64,000 bases of DNA from Collimonas pratensis. GTDB taxonomy: Bacteria; Pseudomonadota; Gammaproteobacteria; Burkholderiales; Burkholderiaceae_D. Shown one piece after another: positions 1-10,900 of the stretch (its first letter is position 1; each line of letters starts with the position of its first letter). Under the pieces are notes generated by a model, which ran no database searches, was not told the DNA's origin, and worked only from the letters and a program-made list of their open reading frames with translations. The stretch is taken from NCBI RefSeq assembly GCF_001584185.1, contig NZ_CP013234.1:2046001-2110000 (forward strand), read 5' to 3'. Made by a program: the position numbers and the translations under genes.

Positions 1-69
1 GGCGATCAGGCTGAAAGTCGAGAATACCGCTGCGGCCAGGCCCAGCGACAGTGAAAATTTGCGTGACAT
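1..69 (-). CDS. metQ: MetQ/NlpA-type substrate-binding protein, N-terminal fragment
   Basis: Only the first 23 codons are in the window. They encode a basic start (MSRKF) followed by a hydrophobic stretch rich in Ala, Leu and Ser, the beginning of a Sec or lipoprotein signal peptide. The identity as the periplasmic methionine-binding component is inferred from position: it lies 65 bp downstream of metI and behind metN on the same strand, the usual metN-metI-metQ order. The lipobox and binding domain are outside the window, so the call depends on synteny. Confidence 0.6.
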   Translation of the reverse strand, partial: MSRKFSLSLGLAAAVFSTFSLIA

Positions 70-134
70 AGAAACTCCCTTTTAAAATTTTAAAAACAAA
101 ATGACTGCATAACTGAAAAATAAGCTGCAAAAAA

Positions 135-793
135 TTATTTACGCGTGAAATGCTGCACCAGGCGGTCGCCGGAGAACTGCAGCACTTGCACCAGCACCAC
201 CAGCACGGCGACGGTGGTGACCATCACTTCAGTCTGGAAGCGCTGGTAACCGAAGCGGATCGCCAGGTCGCCGAGGCCACCACCGCCGATCACGCCGGAC
301 ATGGCGGCGTACGACATCAGGGCAATCGCGGTGACGGTGGTGGCGGCGATCAAGCCGGGCAGGGCTTCCGGCAGCAGGGCGCCGAAAATGATCTGGCGCT
401 TGTTGGCGCCCATCGCCTGGCAAGCCTCGACCACACCGCGATCGATTTCGCGCAAGACGTTTTCCACCAGCCGGGCAAAGAACGGCGCGGTGCCCAGCAC
501 CAGCGGCGGAATTGCCCCAGCACGCCAAGCGAAGTGCCGACCAGCAGCACCGTGACCGGAATCATCACGATCAGCAGGATCAGGAACGGCACCGAACGCA
601 GCACATTGACGATCAGCGACAGCACGCGGTAGATGCCGCGCTGTTCCAGCAGTTGGCGCTTGCCGGTGATGAACAGCAGGATCCCGAGCGGCAGCCCGAG
701 CAGGATGGTGAACAGCAGGGAAAAGCCGGTCATGGCCAGGGTTTCCCAGGTGGCTTGCCAGATATCAGCCCAGTCGATCAGAGAGAAATCCAT
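135..793 (-). CDS. metI: Methionine ABC transporter permease MetI, with a one-base frameshift
   Basis: Inner-membrane permease of the methionine importer. The start is set at the codon for MDFSLIDWADIW, because the reading frame open upstream of it carries no family similarity. The N-terminal half reads well up to GTSLGVLG. The family motif then continues in another frame as LGTAPFFARLVENVLREI, followed by the ABC permease EAA-loop region (VVEACQAMGANKRQIIFGALLPEALPG, in pieces). The switch falls at a run of four C on the plus strand at about 515-518. One missing base explains it, and the repaired gene would be 219 residues, normal for MetI. The lesion is either a sequencing error or a real inactivation. 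It lies between metN and metQ. Confidence 0.85.
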
Positions 794-941
794 TATCCTG
801 GCTTCCTCAGTTGGACAGGCGCGAGTGTGCAATCGCGCCTGTAGCGCTGGTCATTTACCTGGCGGCGGTTATCGAACGAAAATAAGTATGTGTCCATCTG
901 AATTGTAGAGTGAAGCAAGCGGTCAACTGAGGAAGCTAGGA

Positions 942-1988
942 TCATGCTAGTACCTCATGGCGGATGTTGTGCTGGTCCAGCGTGGTGAAGACCTGCGCGA
1001 CGTCGGCGGCTTCGCCGCGGATTTCCACCAGCAGCTGGCCGTAAGGCGTGTCCTTGATGCGGGCGATGGTGCCTTGCAGGATGGTGATCAAGGCCGGCGT
1101 GGCGGCGGCGATGCTGCTCAGGATCGGCTGATAGGTGATGTCGCCGACATAGGTCAGGCGCACCAGCAGGCCGCGCAGCTGGCTGGCGCCCGGTACGGTC
1201 GACGGCTGCAATGCGGTCTCGCTTGAAAACGGCGTGCTTTCCGCCACCATGCTTTGCGTCACCGCATGCTGCGGATGGAGGAACACTTCGGCCACCTCGC
1301 CGCTTTCGACGATGCGGCCACCTTCGATCACCGCCACGCGGTCGCAGATATTGCGGATCACCTGCATCTCATGCGTGATTAGCACGATGGTCAGGCCCAG
1401 CTTGCGGTTGATGTCGAGCAGCAGGCGCAGGATGGCCTGGGTGGTTTCCGGATCCAGCGCCGAGGTGGCTTCATCGCACAGCAGCAGGTGCGGCGTATTA
1501 GCCAGGGCGCGGGCGATGCCGACGCGCTGTTTCTGGCCGCCGGACAGCTGCGCCGGGTACTTGTCGCGCTGTTCGCTGAGGCCGACCAGCGCCAGCAGCT
1601 CGGTCACCCGGGCGGCGCGCTCCTGCGGCGTGTACTTGCCGGTGATCTTCAGCGGCCAGTCGATATTCGCGGCCACGGTCTTGGCGCTGGGCAGGTTGAA
1701 ATGCTGGAAAATCATGCCGATGCGCTGGCGCAGCCGGTGCAGGCCGTCGTTGTCCAGTGTGGTAATGTCTTCGCCCTCGATCAGCACTTTGCCGCTGGAA
1801 GGGCGTTCCAGCATGTTGAGGGTGCGGATCAGGGTGCTCTTGCCGGCGCCGGAGCGGCCGATGATGCCGAATATTTCGCCTTTTTTGATATGCAGATTGA
1901 TGTCAGACAATGCGGCGACGGCGGGCGCCTGGCTTTTTGCATTGCGTTCCAGTGGATAGGTTTTATGCAGTTGCTCGATGCGGATCAC
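942..1988 (-). CDS. metN: Methionine ABC transporter ATP-binding protein MetN
   Basis: ATPase of the methionine importer, 348 residues, starting with GTG (MIRIEQLHKTY). Visible in order are Walker A GRSGAGKST near residue 45, a Q-loop in MIFQHFN, the ABC signature LSGGQKQR, Walker B LLLCDEATSALD, and the switch histidine in LITHEM. The last 80 or so residues (LVRLTYVGD onward) form the NIL domain that binds methionine and inhibits transport in MetN proteins. A 148-bp gap separates it from metI, more than usual for this operon. The whole set is transcribed leftward from the region around 2,000-2,160. Confidence 0.93.
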   Translation of the reverse strand: MIRIEQLHKTYPLERNAKSQAPAVAALSDINLHIKKGEIFGIIGRSGAGKSTLIRTLNMLERPSSGKVLIEGEDITTLDNDGLHRLRQRIGMIFQHFNLPSAKTVAANIDWPLKITGKYTPQERAARVTELLALVGLSEQRDKYPAQLSGGQKQRVGIARALANTPHLLLCDEATSALDPETTQAILRLLLDINRKLGLTIVLITHEMQVIRNICDRVAVIEGGRIVESGEVAEVFLHPQHAVTQSMVAESTPFSSETALQPSTVPGASQLRGLLVRLTYVGDITYQPILSSIAAATPALITILQGTIARIKDTPYGQLLVEIRGEAADVAQVFTTLDQHNIRHEVLA

Positions 1989-2050
1989 GGATTTGCTTCA
2001 GATTGGTCAGTCAGGCTTGCAATTTTAGCAGCGACTCTATATACGCCAAA

Positions 2051-2076
2051 GTTATATATCGTTATGTATATATAAC
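2051..2076. promoter_or_regulatory. AT-rich inverted repeat upstream of metN
   Basis: GTTATATAT at 2051-2059 is perfectly repeated in inverted form at 2068-2076 with an 8-nt spacer. It lies about 63 bp upstream of the metN start and 90 bp upstream of the 2167 gene. The symmetry and AT content suit an operator or a promoter. No regulator is identified. Confidence 0.35.
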
Positions 2077-2166
2077 AATCCTGTTGTTAGGGCTTGTCGT
2101 GGCGGCATGAGGATGGTGCGGCGATAACATGCAAAAATTGCTTTTTTATGGCATAGTGGACACACT

Positions 2167-2367
2167 ATGAAAGCACTCAAGAGCGCACTGGCCAAAAGAG
2201 TTCTCGCTGATCCGAGCGCGACGCTGCAGCTGCGCGCCTATCTGGCCAGCAAGAATTCCCAGCCTTCATTGTCTACCACGGTCGCCACGGACGACGTGAT
2301 CAGCTTGCATTCTGCGCAAGAGGGCACCGTCCTGTACCGTCTTACCGTTGTCCCCAAGGCCGCCTGA
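2167..2367 (+). CDS. Small hypothetical protein
   Basis: A 66-residue ORF starting MKALKSALAKRVLADPS, basic at the N-terminus and without a membrane segment. I recognise no family. Support comes from GC-rich codon use like its neighbours and from its position 8 bp in front of the membrane-protein gene at 2376, which suggests one transcript. No good Shine-Dalgarno sequence precedes the ATG, so the start is uncertain. Confidence 0.5.
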   Translation: MKALKSALAKRVLADPSATLQLRAYLASKNSQPSLSTTVATDDVISLHSAQEGTVLYRLTVVPKAA

Positions 2368-2375
2368 GCGGTACG

Positions 2376-3185
2376 ATGAACGTAGCGCTACCTGCTCTCA
2401 TCGTCTTCCTGCTATTGCTTCCTGGTTTCATCGCTCGTTCGCGCTTCAAGCGGGCTGAGCGCATTTCCCTCGATTATTCACCGTTCGGACAGATTGTCAC
2501 CGAGGCCATGCTGTGGAACTGCGTGTTCCATCCGCTCTGGCTGCTGGCTGCGGCCTGGCTGTTCGGCCGCACCCTGCAGCCTTTGCTGCTGCTGGAACTG
2601 CTGTCGTCCGACGCCGCCAGCCAGGCCAAGGCGATCCAGGGCATCGCCCTGCAGTTTTCCTGGATCTGCGCCTATTTCCTGAGCCTGTATGCCGGCGCCT
2701 GGATCGTGCCGAACGGTTTCCGCCTGATGATCACGCGCTATCGCCTGGACCGCGCCAACGCCGGCTGGTATGTTCCCTGGCTGCGCTTCAACCAGGCGCC
2801 CTGGTACTACCTGCTGACCGGCGCCGATTTCGACGAAGAGCAGCGGCCGGACCTGATCTCGGTATCGGCCATCGTCAACGTCGCCGGGCAGGCGGTGCTG
2901 TTCACCGGCATCCTCGATAATTTCTTTGTCGACGCCAACGGCAGCCTGGACCGCCTGATCCTGGAAAAAGTAATGCGGCGTCCGCTGTCGGCCGACAAGC
3001 CGGACGGCGCCAGCATCGCGGAAGAGCTGGAGCGTTTCTACGTGGTCGAGGGCGACTACTTTGTGTTGCGCTATAGCGAAGCGATTACCCTCAACATCGA
3101 ATACATCAGGATGGACCGGCTCGGCGACGACGATGTGCCGGAGCCTGCCGTCGACTCGCTGAGCGAAGCCGACACACACGATTAG
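2376..3185 (+). CDS. Hypothetical membrane protein, DUF6338-like
   Basis: A 269-residue protein beginning with a membrane segment that contains LLLLPGFIARSRF. Two more hydrophobic segments follow at about residues 50-70 and 92-112 (ISLDYSPFGQIV lies between), and the C-terminal half is soluble. The opening LLPGF-IAR pattern and the overall layout resemble DUF6338-type proteins, but this is recall, not a search. Near the C-terminus the segment DYFVLRYSEAITLNIEYIRM looks like a small beta domain. It lies 8 bp behind the small gene at 2167 and ends 13 bp before the convergent MFS gene. Function unknown. Confidence 0.7.
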   Translation: MNVALPALIVFLLLLPGFIARSRFKRAERISLDYSPFGQIVTEAMLWNCVFHPLWLLAAAWLFGRTLQPLLLLELLSSDAASQAKAIQGIALQFSWICAYFLSLYAGAWIVPNGFRLMITRYRLDRANAGWYVPWLRFNQAPWYYLLTGADFDEEQRPDLISVSAIVNVAGQAVLFTGILDNFFVDANGSLDRLILEKVMRRPLSADKPDGASIAEELERFYVVEGDYFVLRYSEAITLNIEYIRMDRLGDDDVPEPAVDSLSEADTHD

Positions 3186-3198
3186 AGTGCCGGGTTTG

Positions 3199-4476
3199 CT
3201 AGTTGCGCAATTGCCGCAATTTCGGATGCAGCAGCATCAGCATGGCAAACAGCGACAAGGCCGCGCCGCCATAGATGAAGAGCTGGGACGGCGTGACATA
3301 ACGGATCAGGTAACCGGCGAGCAGGGCGGACAGCGGCGCGCTGGTGATCAGGATCAGCATCAGTATGCTGAGTACCCTGCCGTGGAGTGCGGTCGGAATG
3401 CGCCTTTGTATCCACGTGAACAAGCCGACCTGGACATAGCCGGCGCCGATGCCGACCGCCACCATCAGCGCCAGGCCGATCTCCAGCACATGCGTGAAGC
3501 CCATGCCAAGCACGGCCATGCCGGTCAAGCCGTCGATCAGGCAGACCGCGACCCCTAGATGCACCACTTTCCTGGCGCGCAGGCCGGAGCAGACGATGCC
3601 GATCAGCTGTCCCAGGCCGTTCGCGGCAATCAGTATGCCGAAGGCCGAAGCGCCGCCGCCCAGCTGGCGATCCACCCACAGCGGCAGCCCGACCTGCACC
3701 GGTCCGGCTACCAGCAAGGTGACCACCGCCCAGTAGCTGATCAACGTCCTCAGCACGCCATCCGAGCACAGCCATTTGAATGCCGGAACGATGGTGGCCA
3801 GCAGCGGCCCCTCGGTTTGTTGCGCGGCTGCGACAGCATGCGTGCGCGGCAGCAGGCGCGGCACAGTGGCTGCCGCGATCAGGAAACAAGCTGCATTCAA
3901 CAGGAAAACCAGTCCCAGCCCATCGGCGGAGGTCGCCAGCAGGCCGGCCAGCAGCGGCCCGCCCAGCAGGGAAACCTGGGTGATCCCCATCAGCACCGCA
4001 TTCGCCGATTGCAGCTGCTGCGGGTGGATCAGCCGGGGCAGCATGGCGACCCGCGCCGGAATGGCGAAGGCGCCTACCAGCCCCATGCCGCAAGCGAACA
4101 GATACATCATCCACAGCGCCAGCATGTCGTACAGCAGCAGCGTGCCTACGCCCGTGAGCAGGATGACGCCGCCGGTCAGTGCGCATAGCAGCACGGCGCG
4201 TGGCGAATGGCGGTCCACCAGCACGCCGGCGATCACCAGGAAAAGAATTTTCGGCACCGCCATCAATGCCAGCACCAGACCCAGCGCGACGCTGTCGCTA
4301 CTCAGTTTCAGCACCAGCCATGGCAAAGCCACGGTAGTCAGCTGTTCCCCCAGGAAGGCCGCGAAAGAACCCGTCATCAACAGCAGGAAACCGCGGTGCA
4401 ACAACACCGGCGGCAGCCCGGCGTGATCGGCGGCAGCCGTATTTTCCAATGCAAGTTCTTTACTCATCTCGGTCAT
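3199..4476 (-). CDS. MFS exporter next to the NRPS
   Basis: Inner-membrane major facilitator, 425 residues from the chosen start MTEMSKEL; an in-frame ATG three codons later (4467) is equally possible. The longer upstream reading is low-complexity and not family-like. About 10-12 hydrophobic segments are visible. The loop GVLVDRHSPRAVLL matches the conserved MFS motif between the second and third helices, and the protein fits the MFS_3/EntS-like group used for siderophore or peptide export. It is divergent from the NRPS with 512 bp between the starts, so export of the NRPS product is the natural inference. An alternative is an unrelated drug exporter. Confidence 0.85.
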   Translation of the reverse strand: MTEMSKELALENTAAADHAGLPPVLLHRGFLLLMTGSFAAFLGEQLTTVALPWLVLKLSSDSVALGLVLALMAVPKILFLVIAGVLVDRHSPRAVLLCALTGGVILLTGVGTLLLYDMLALWMMYLFACGMGLVGAFAIPARVAMLPRLIHPQQLQSANAVLMGITQVSLLGGPLLAGLLATSADGLGLVFLLNAACFLIAAATVPRLLPRTHAVAAAQQTEGPLLATIVPAFKWLCSDGVLRTLISYWAVVTLLVAGPVQVGLPLWVDRQLGGGASAFGILIAANGLGQLIGIVCSGLRARKVVHLGVAVCLIDGLTGMAVLGMGFTHVLEIGLALMVAVGIGAGYVQVGLFTWIQRRIPTALHGRVLSILMLILITSAPLSALLAGYLIRYVTPSQLFIYGGAALSLFAMLMLLHPKLRQLRN

Positions 4477-4988
4477 GGCGGGAGTGTGGGTGTTGGAATG
4501 ATCGGGCGCGCCGTGGCCGCCGTCCCAGCTGCAACGGCAAGATACAAGACAGAATAGTCTACTTGGAATTTGCGCATTGCAACACCCTGTGAAAAGTGAC
4601 AGTTTCGGCGTTTGTTGCTTTCTGTAAAGTAACTGTGTTGCACCGTATCCAAGCTGCAGCACCGTGATGGTTTTTGCCTCGCAATCAGAAAAATGCGGCG
4701 ATGGCAGCCATTCCTGGTTGCCGCCTTTGAAGGCCGGCTGCTGCAATCGATGTCCATAACCATCTTGTTTCCTACGCCAAGAGAATTCCATGTGCACGCT
4801 CACCCATCCGCAGTCTTGTCCATCCTGTCTCTTCGCAGAGTCTGCCGCTGCTGAAGCAGCTTCTTAAGCACACGTCTCAGATCAAGGCTTGACACCATCT
4901 CCACGGCGCCGACAGGCGCGCGCTTTTTTGGGGGCTGACTGCGCTCCTCGTTTCCAATTGCTACCAGCACACTGCTTAGAGGGTTTCC
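4477..4988. other. Divergent intergenic region between the MFS exporter and the NRPS
   Basis: This 512-bp stretch must hold both promoters. On the plus strand a 25-codon ORF (4790-4867) has a purine-rich AAGAGA before its ATG and three cysteines. It is followed by a short GC hairpin (GCGCC-GACA-GGCGC, about 4906-4916) and a run of six T at 4924-4929, which together look like a weak terminator ahead of the NRPS. The NRPS itself has AGAGGG as ribosome-binding site just before 4989. No clear sigma-70 hexamer pair, lux-type box or MbtH-like gene was found. Confidence 0.5.
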
Positions 4989-7900
4989 ATGTCGAATTCG
5001 CTTGAAACAACAGCTGCATCCAATTCCTTGTCCAACGGCGCCGCCGCCAGCGTCCACGAACTCTCCTCCGTGCAGCAGGTGGTTTGGCTGGACCAGATGC
5101 TCAACCCAGATATCCCGTACTACAACATCGGCCTGGCGGTGCAGATCGACGCGGCGATCGATCCGCAGCTGCTGGAGCAAGCCATCCGCGACTTCGCCAT
5201 GGCCAACGATGCATCGCGCCTGACCTTGATCAAGACTGAGGGCGTGGCGCGGCAACGGCTGCTGCCGTCGGTCGAGTTTGGCTTGCCGCTGCTGGATTTC
5301 TCGGGTGAGGCCGATGGCGACCAGCGCGCGCGCCAGTACATGGAGCAGATGTTCAAGCAGAGCTTTGATCTGTATGGAGGACTGTTATGGAAAACCGTGC
5401 TGATACGCGTCAGTCCTGTGCGTTACTACTGGCTGCTGTGCTATCACCATCTGGTTGCGGATGGCATCAGCACTTCACAGAGCTTCGCCGGCATTACCCG
5501 CGCCTACAATCGGCTGTTGGGGCTGGACAGTACGGTGGCGGAAGCGGCGCCATCCTATCTGGATTTTCTTGCCAAGGACCAGGACTATTTCTCTTCCGCG
5601 CGCTTTGCGCTCGACAAGGAATTCTGGCGCCAGCGCTTTGCGCAGCTGCCGGCGCGGTTGGTGGCGGGCGACAGCGCGCTCGCCGCCAAGACGCTGGCGC
5701 CCAGCGAACAGGTGTACTGGCCGATCGGGCGTCCTCAGTTTGAAAAAATGACAGCGTATGCAGCCGGACACGGTTTTTCCGCTTCGGACTTCATGCTGGC
5801 GCTGACCAGCGTCTATTTCGCCCGCAGCGTCGACCTGGACGAAGTGGTGATCGGCGTGCCGATACATAACCGCAGCAATGCCCGCGAAAAAAACACCATC
5901 GGCATGTTTTCATCGATCATTCCGGTCGGCTTCGCGCTGGACCGGCAACAGCCGTTTGCGCAGGCGCTGGCGGCGGTTGCCAAGGAATTGCGGCGCTGCT
6001 ACCGGCACCAGCGCTTTCCGATCGCAGAAATCAACCGCCTACACAACGTGGTGCAGAGCGGCTATCGTCAGTTGTTCGATGTGTCGCTGTCCTTTGAAGT
6101 CTTCAATACCGATTTTCCCATGGGGGCAGGGCTGGCCAGCGGCGCCAAGCTGGACCATGGCTATGAACAGACGCCGCTGGCGATGTCGGTGCGAAATTTC
6201 CACGAGGACCAGGATGTGCTGGTGGTGTTCGATTACAACACGCGCCATTTCACGCGCGATGAAATCGTCCGCATCCAAAGCCGCATGGCCTTGCTGATGG
6301 ATGCGGTGCTGTCAGGCGCCGACTGCCCGCTTGATCAGCTGCCCCTGCTCAGCGTGGCGGAGCGGCACCAGATTGTCAGCACATGGAACGCGACCGAGGC
6401 CAGCTATCCTGCGGCTTTGCTGCCGCAGTTGTTCGAGGCGCAAGCGGAACGGACGCCACAGGCGCTGGCGGTGGAACAGGGCGCGGCGCAGCTAAGCTAC
6501 GCCGAACTCAACCGCCAGGCCAATCAATTGGCGCATTACCTGCGCGAGCTAGGCGTCCAGCCTGACGACAGGGTGGTTGTGTGCGTTGAGCGCGGCTTGC
6601 CGATGGTGATGGGTTTGTTGGCGGTATTGAAGGCAGGCGCGGCCTATGTGCCGCTGGATCCGGCTTACCCGGCGGACCGCCTGGCGCACATGCTGCACGA
6701 CAGCGCCCCACGGGTAGTGCTGACGCAAGCAGGAATTACCGGAGGCTGGCAACAGGTGAGGGCGGCAATCGCAGCCGACTTGCCAGTGCTGGACCTGCAA
6801 ACGCCAAGCTGGAGCGGATACCCAGAACACAATCCCGACAGCGGCGATCTTTTGCCGTCCAGCCTGGCCTACGTGATCTATACATCCGGCTCGACCGGCA
6901 CGCCGAAAGGCGTGATGGTTGAACATCGCAACCTGCTCAATCTGGTGCACTGGCATTGCGCGGCATTTGATGTGCGGGCCGGCCAGCGTACCTCTTGCGT
7001 GGCGCGGCTGGGTTTCGACGCCGCGGTCTGGGAAATCTGGCCCACCTTGAGCGCCGGCGCCAGCCTGCTGCTGCCGCCGCAGGACCACGACGCCGCCACT
7101 GTGCTGGCATGGTGGCGCGAGCAGGCGCTGGACGTGAGTTTCCTGCCGACGCCTATGGCCGAACACGCCATGCGTAATGGCATCAGCAATCCGCAACTGC
7201 GCCATCTGCTGACCGGCGGCGACCGCCTGCGGCTTGGCCTACAGAGCGACATGCCGTTCTCCTTGGTCAACAACTACGGGCCGACCGAGACCGCGGTGGT
7301 AGCGACCTCGGGCCGCCTGACGGCGGAGGACAAGGTCTTGCATATAGGCCGGCCGATTGCCAACACCCAGATCTATCTGCTGGACCGTGAGGGAGAGCCG
7401 GTACCGGTGGGCGTGCCCGGCGAGTTGCACATCGGCGGCGCCAGCGTCGCGCGCGGCTACCTGAACCAGCCGGAACTGACCGAGCAGCGCTTCGTGGCCG
7501 ACCGTTTTTCGCAAGCGCCTGGTGCGCGACTGTACAAGACCGGCGACCTGGCGCGCTGGCAGGCCGACGGCACATTGGTGTACCTGGGCCGCAACGACTT
7601 TCAGGTCAAGATCCGCGGTTTCCGCATCGAGCTGGGCGAAATCGAAGCGCAATTGGCCACGCATGCGGCGATCCGCGAAGCGGTGGTGATAGCGCGTGAA
7701 GATACGCCAGGCGACAAGCGCCTGGTGGCCTATATTGTGCCCAATCGCGTCGTCAACGAGGAAGTCGATGCTGAAACGCTGCGCGCGCACCTGAGCCTGC
7801 ATGTGCCGGACTATATGGTGCCGGCTGCCTACGTCACACTGGCAGCCTTGCCGCTGACGGCCAATGGCAAGCTGGACCGCAAGAATTTACCGGCGCCGGC

Positions 7901-10900
7901 CAGCGATGCCTACGCCGCCAGCAGCTATGAAGCGCCGCAAGGGGAGACAGAAATCGCGCTGGCGGCGATCTGGTCGGCGCTGCTGCAGATCGAACGCATC
8001 GGCCGCCACGACAATTTCTTTTCGCTGGGTGGTCATTCACTGCTGGCAGTGAGCTTGATGGAAAAGATGCGCCTGCAAGGCTTGGCGGCCGAGGTGCGGG
8101 CGCTGTTTGCGACACCGACCTTGGCGGGGTTGGCGGCGTCGGTCGGTACGGAAAGCCGGTTGGTGGCGGTGCCGGCCAATCTGATTCCGGCTGGTTGCGA
8201 GCAGATTACTCCGGCAATGCTGCCACTAGTGAACCTGAGCGAGGCGGACATTGCGCGCGTGGTCGAACGAGTGCCGGGCGGCGCCGCCAATGTGCAGGAT
8301 ATCTATCCGCTGGCGCCGTTGCAGGAAGGGATCCTGTTCCATCACTTGATGGCGCAAGAGGGCGATCCCTATTTGCTGGTGGGCATGACCAGTTTTGATA
8401 CCCGGCAACGCCTCGAAACCTATCTGTCGGCCTTGCAAAGCGTGATACAGCGCCACGACGTGCTGCGTACCGCGATTGTCTGGGAAGGCGTGCCGGAGCC
8501 GCTGCAGGTGGTGTGGCGCACGGCGCCGCTGGTGCAGGAAGAACTGATTCTCGATCCGGCCGACGGCGACGTTGCCGGCCAATTGCGGGCGCGCTCCGAT
8601 CCTCGCCATACCCGGCTGGATCTCACGCAAGCACCCCTGATGCGCACCAGCTTTGCCTACGACGCCGCGCAGCAACGCTGGCTGCTGCTGACACTGGTGC
8701 ATCACCTGATCAACGATCACACCACCCTGGAAGTCATCCACGCCGAGATCGGGGAGCATCTGCAGGGCCGGCAAGCGCAATTGCCGGCGCCGCTGCAATT
8801 CCGCAATTACGTCGCGCAAGCCAGGCTGGGCGCCAGCACCGAAGCGCATGAAACATTTTTCCGCCAGATGCTGGCGGGTGTCGATGAACCGACCGCACCC
8901 TTCGGCTTGCTGGAGGTGCATGGCGACGGCGATGGCCTGGAAGAGAGGCATGTACGGCTCGATGCAGTACTCTCGCAGCGTTTGCGGCAGCAGGCGCGGC
9001 AACTCGGTGTGAGCGCCGCCAGCCTCTGCCATCTGGCCTGGGCGCTGGTGCTGGCGCGGGTCGCCGGCCGCAGCGATGTGGTGTTTGGCACGGTGCTGTT
9101 CGGCCGCATGCAGGGCGGCGAGGGTGCCGACCGCATGATGGGCTTGCTGATCAATACGTTGCCGTTGCGGGTCAATATCGATGGACAAGGCGTGGCGGCC
9201 AGTGTGCGCCATACCCACGCCTTGCTGGTGGAGTTGATGGAGCATGAGCACGCCTCGCTGGCGCTGGCGCAAAGGGCCAGCGCGATCGCCGCGCCGCAGC
9301 CCTTGTTCTCGGCCTTGCTCAACTACCGCCACAGCACGCTCGGCGATCCATCGCCGGCAGAACAGGCCGTGTGGCAAGGCATCACGCAGATTTCAGGAGA
9401 AGAACGCAGCAATTATCCCCTGAGCCTGTCGGTCGACGACATGGGACAAGGTTTCGCCCTGACCGCGCAAGTGACGCCTGCGGTGGGCGCAATGCGCATT
9501 TGCGGTTACATGCAAACGGCGCTGGAAGGTCTGGTCACGGCGCTGGAGGCAACGCCGGAACGCGCCATCAACAGCATCGACGTCATGCCCGCAAGCGAGC
9601 GGCATGAAATAGTCAACGGCTGGAACGCCATGCAGGCACGGCATCCTGGGCAGCGCTTGCCGCAGCGGTTCGAAGCGCAGGTGGAAAGGACACCGCTGGC
9701 AGTGGCAGTCGTGCACCGCGCGGAGCAGCTCAGTTATGCCGAGCTCAACCGCCAGGCCAATCAGCTGGCGCACTACCTGCGCGAACTGGGCATCCAGCCG
9801 GACGACCGGGTGGCGATCTGCGTCGAGCGCGGCCTGGCCATGATGGTTGCCTTGCTGGCCGTGCTGAAGGCAGGTGCGGCCTACGTGCCGCTGGATCCGG
9901 CTTATCCGGCGGACCGCCTGGCACACATGCTGAGCGACAGTGCACCGCGGGTAGTGCTGACGCAGGATGGGATCGAAGGTGGTTGGCCGCAGGTAAAAGC
10001 GACCATTGCACCAGGCTTGCCGGTGCTGGATCTGCTGGCGCCAGTCTGGAGCGACTATCCGGACCATAATCCTGACGGCAGCCATCTGACGCCCTCGGAC
10101 ATGGCTTACGTGATCTACACCTCGGGTTCGACCGGCACGCCGAAAGGCGTGGTGGTCGAGCATCGCAATGTGACGCGCCTGTTTGCTGCCACCGACGCCT
10201 GGTTCCATTTCGGCGCAGCAGATGTCTGGACCCTGTTCCATTCCTTTGCCTTCGATTTCTCGGTATGGGAAATCTGGGGCGCGCTGCTGCATGGCGGCCG
10301 GCTGGTGGTGGTGCCGCTGGAAACAGCGCGTTCGGCGGAAGATTTCTATCGCCTGCTCTGCCGCGAGCAAGTGACCATCCTGAACCAGACGCCAAGCGCC
10401 TTCCGCCAGCTGATTGCCGCGCAGGGCGAGGGAGCGCAGGCGCATCAGTTGCGGCAGGTGATTTTCGGCGGCGAGGCGCTGGAACCGGCAACCCTGATTC
10501 CTTGGTATGCACAGAACCAGGGTTGCGCCACGCAGCTGATCAATATGTACGGAATCACCGAGACCACGGTCCATGTCACTTACCAGCCTATCGATGTCGC
10601 CGATACCGTGCGCGGCGGCGTCAGCCCGATCGGCGTGCGCATACCGGATCTTAGTGTGTATCTGCTGGATGCGCAGGGCCAGCCGGCGCCGGTAGGCGTG
10701 CCTGGCGAGCTGTACGTGGGCGGCGCCAGCGTCGCGCGCGGCTACCTGAACCAGCCGGAACTGACCGAGCAGCGCTTCGTGGCCGACCGTTTTTCGCAAG
10801 CGCCTGGTGCGCGACTGTACAAGACCGGCGACCTGGCGCGCTGGCAGGCCGACGGCACATTGGTGTACCTGGGCCGCAACGACTTTCAGGTCAAGATCCG

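Noticed and set aside
8226..9377. Long open frames on the minus strand inside the NRPS (also 9393-11087, 11511-12308, 12669-14036, 16659-17984, 18323-19570, 19733-20920)
   Set aside because: They mirror the conserved NRPS domains, recur at matching places in each module, are rich in Arg, Gln and His, and have no ribosome sites. They are antisense shadows of GC-rich coding DNA.
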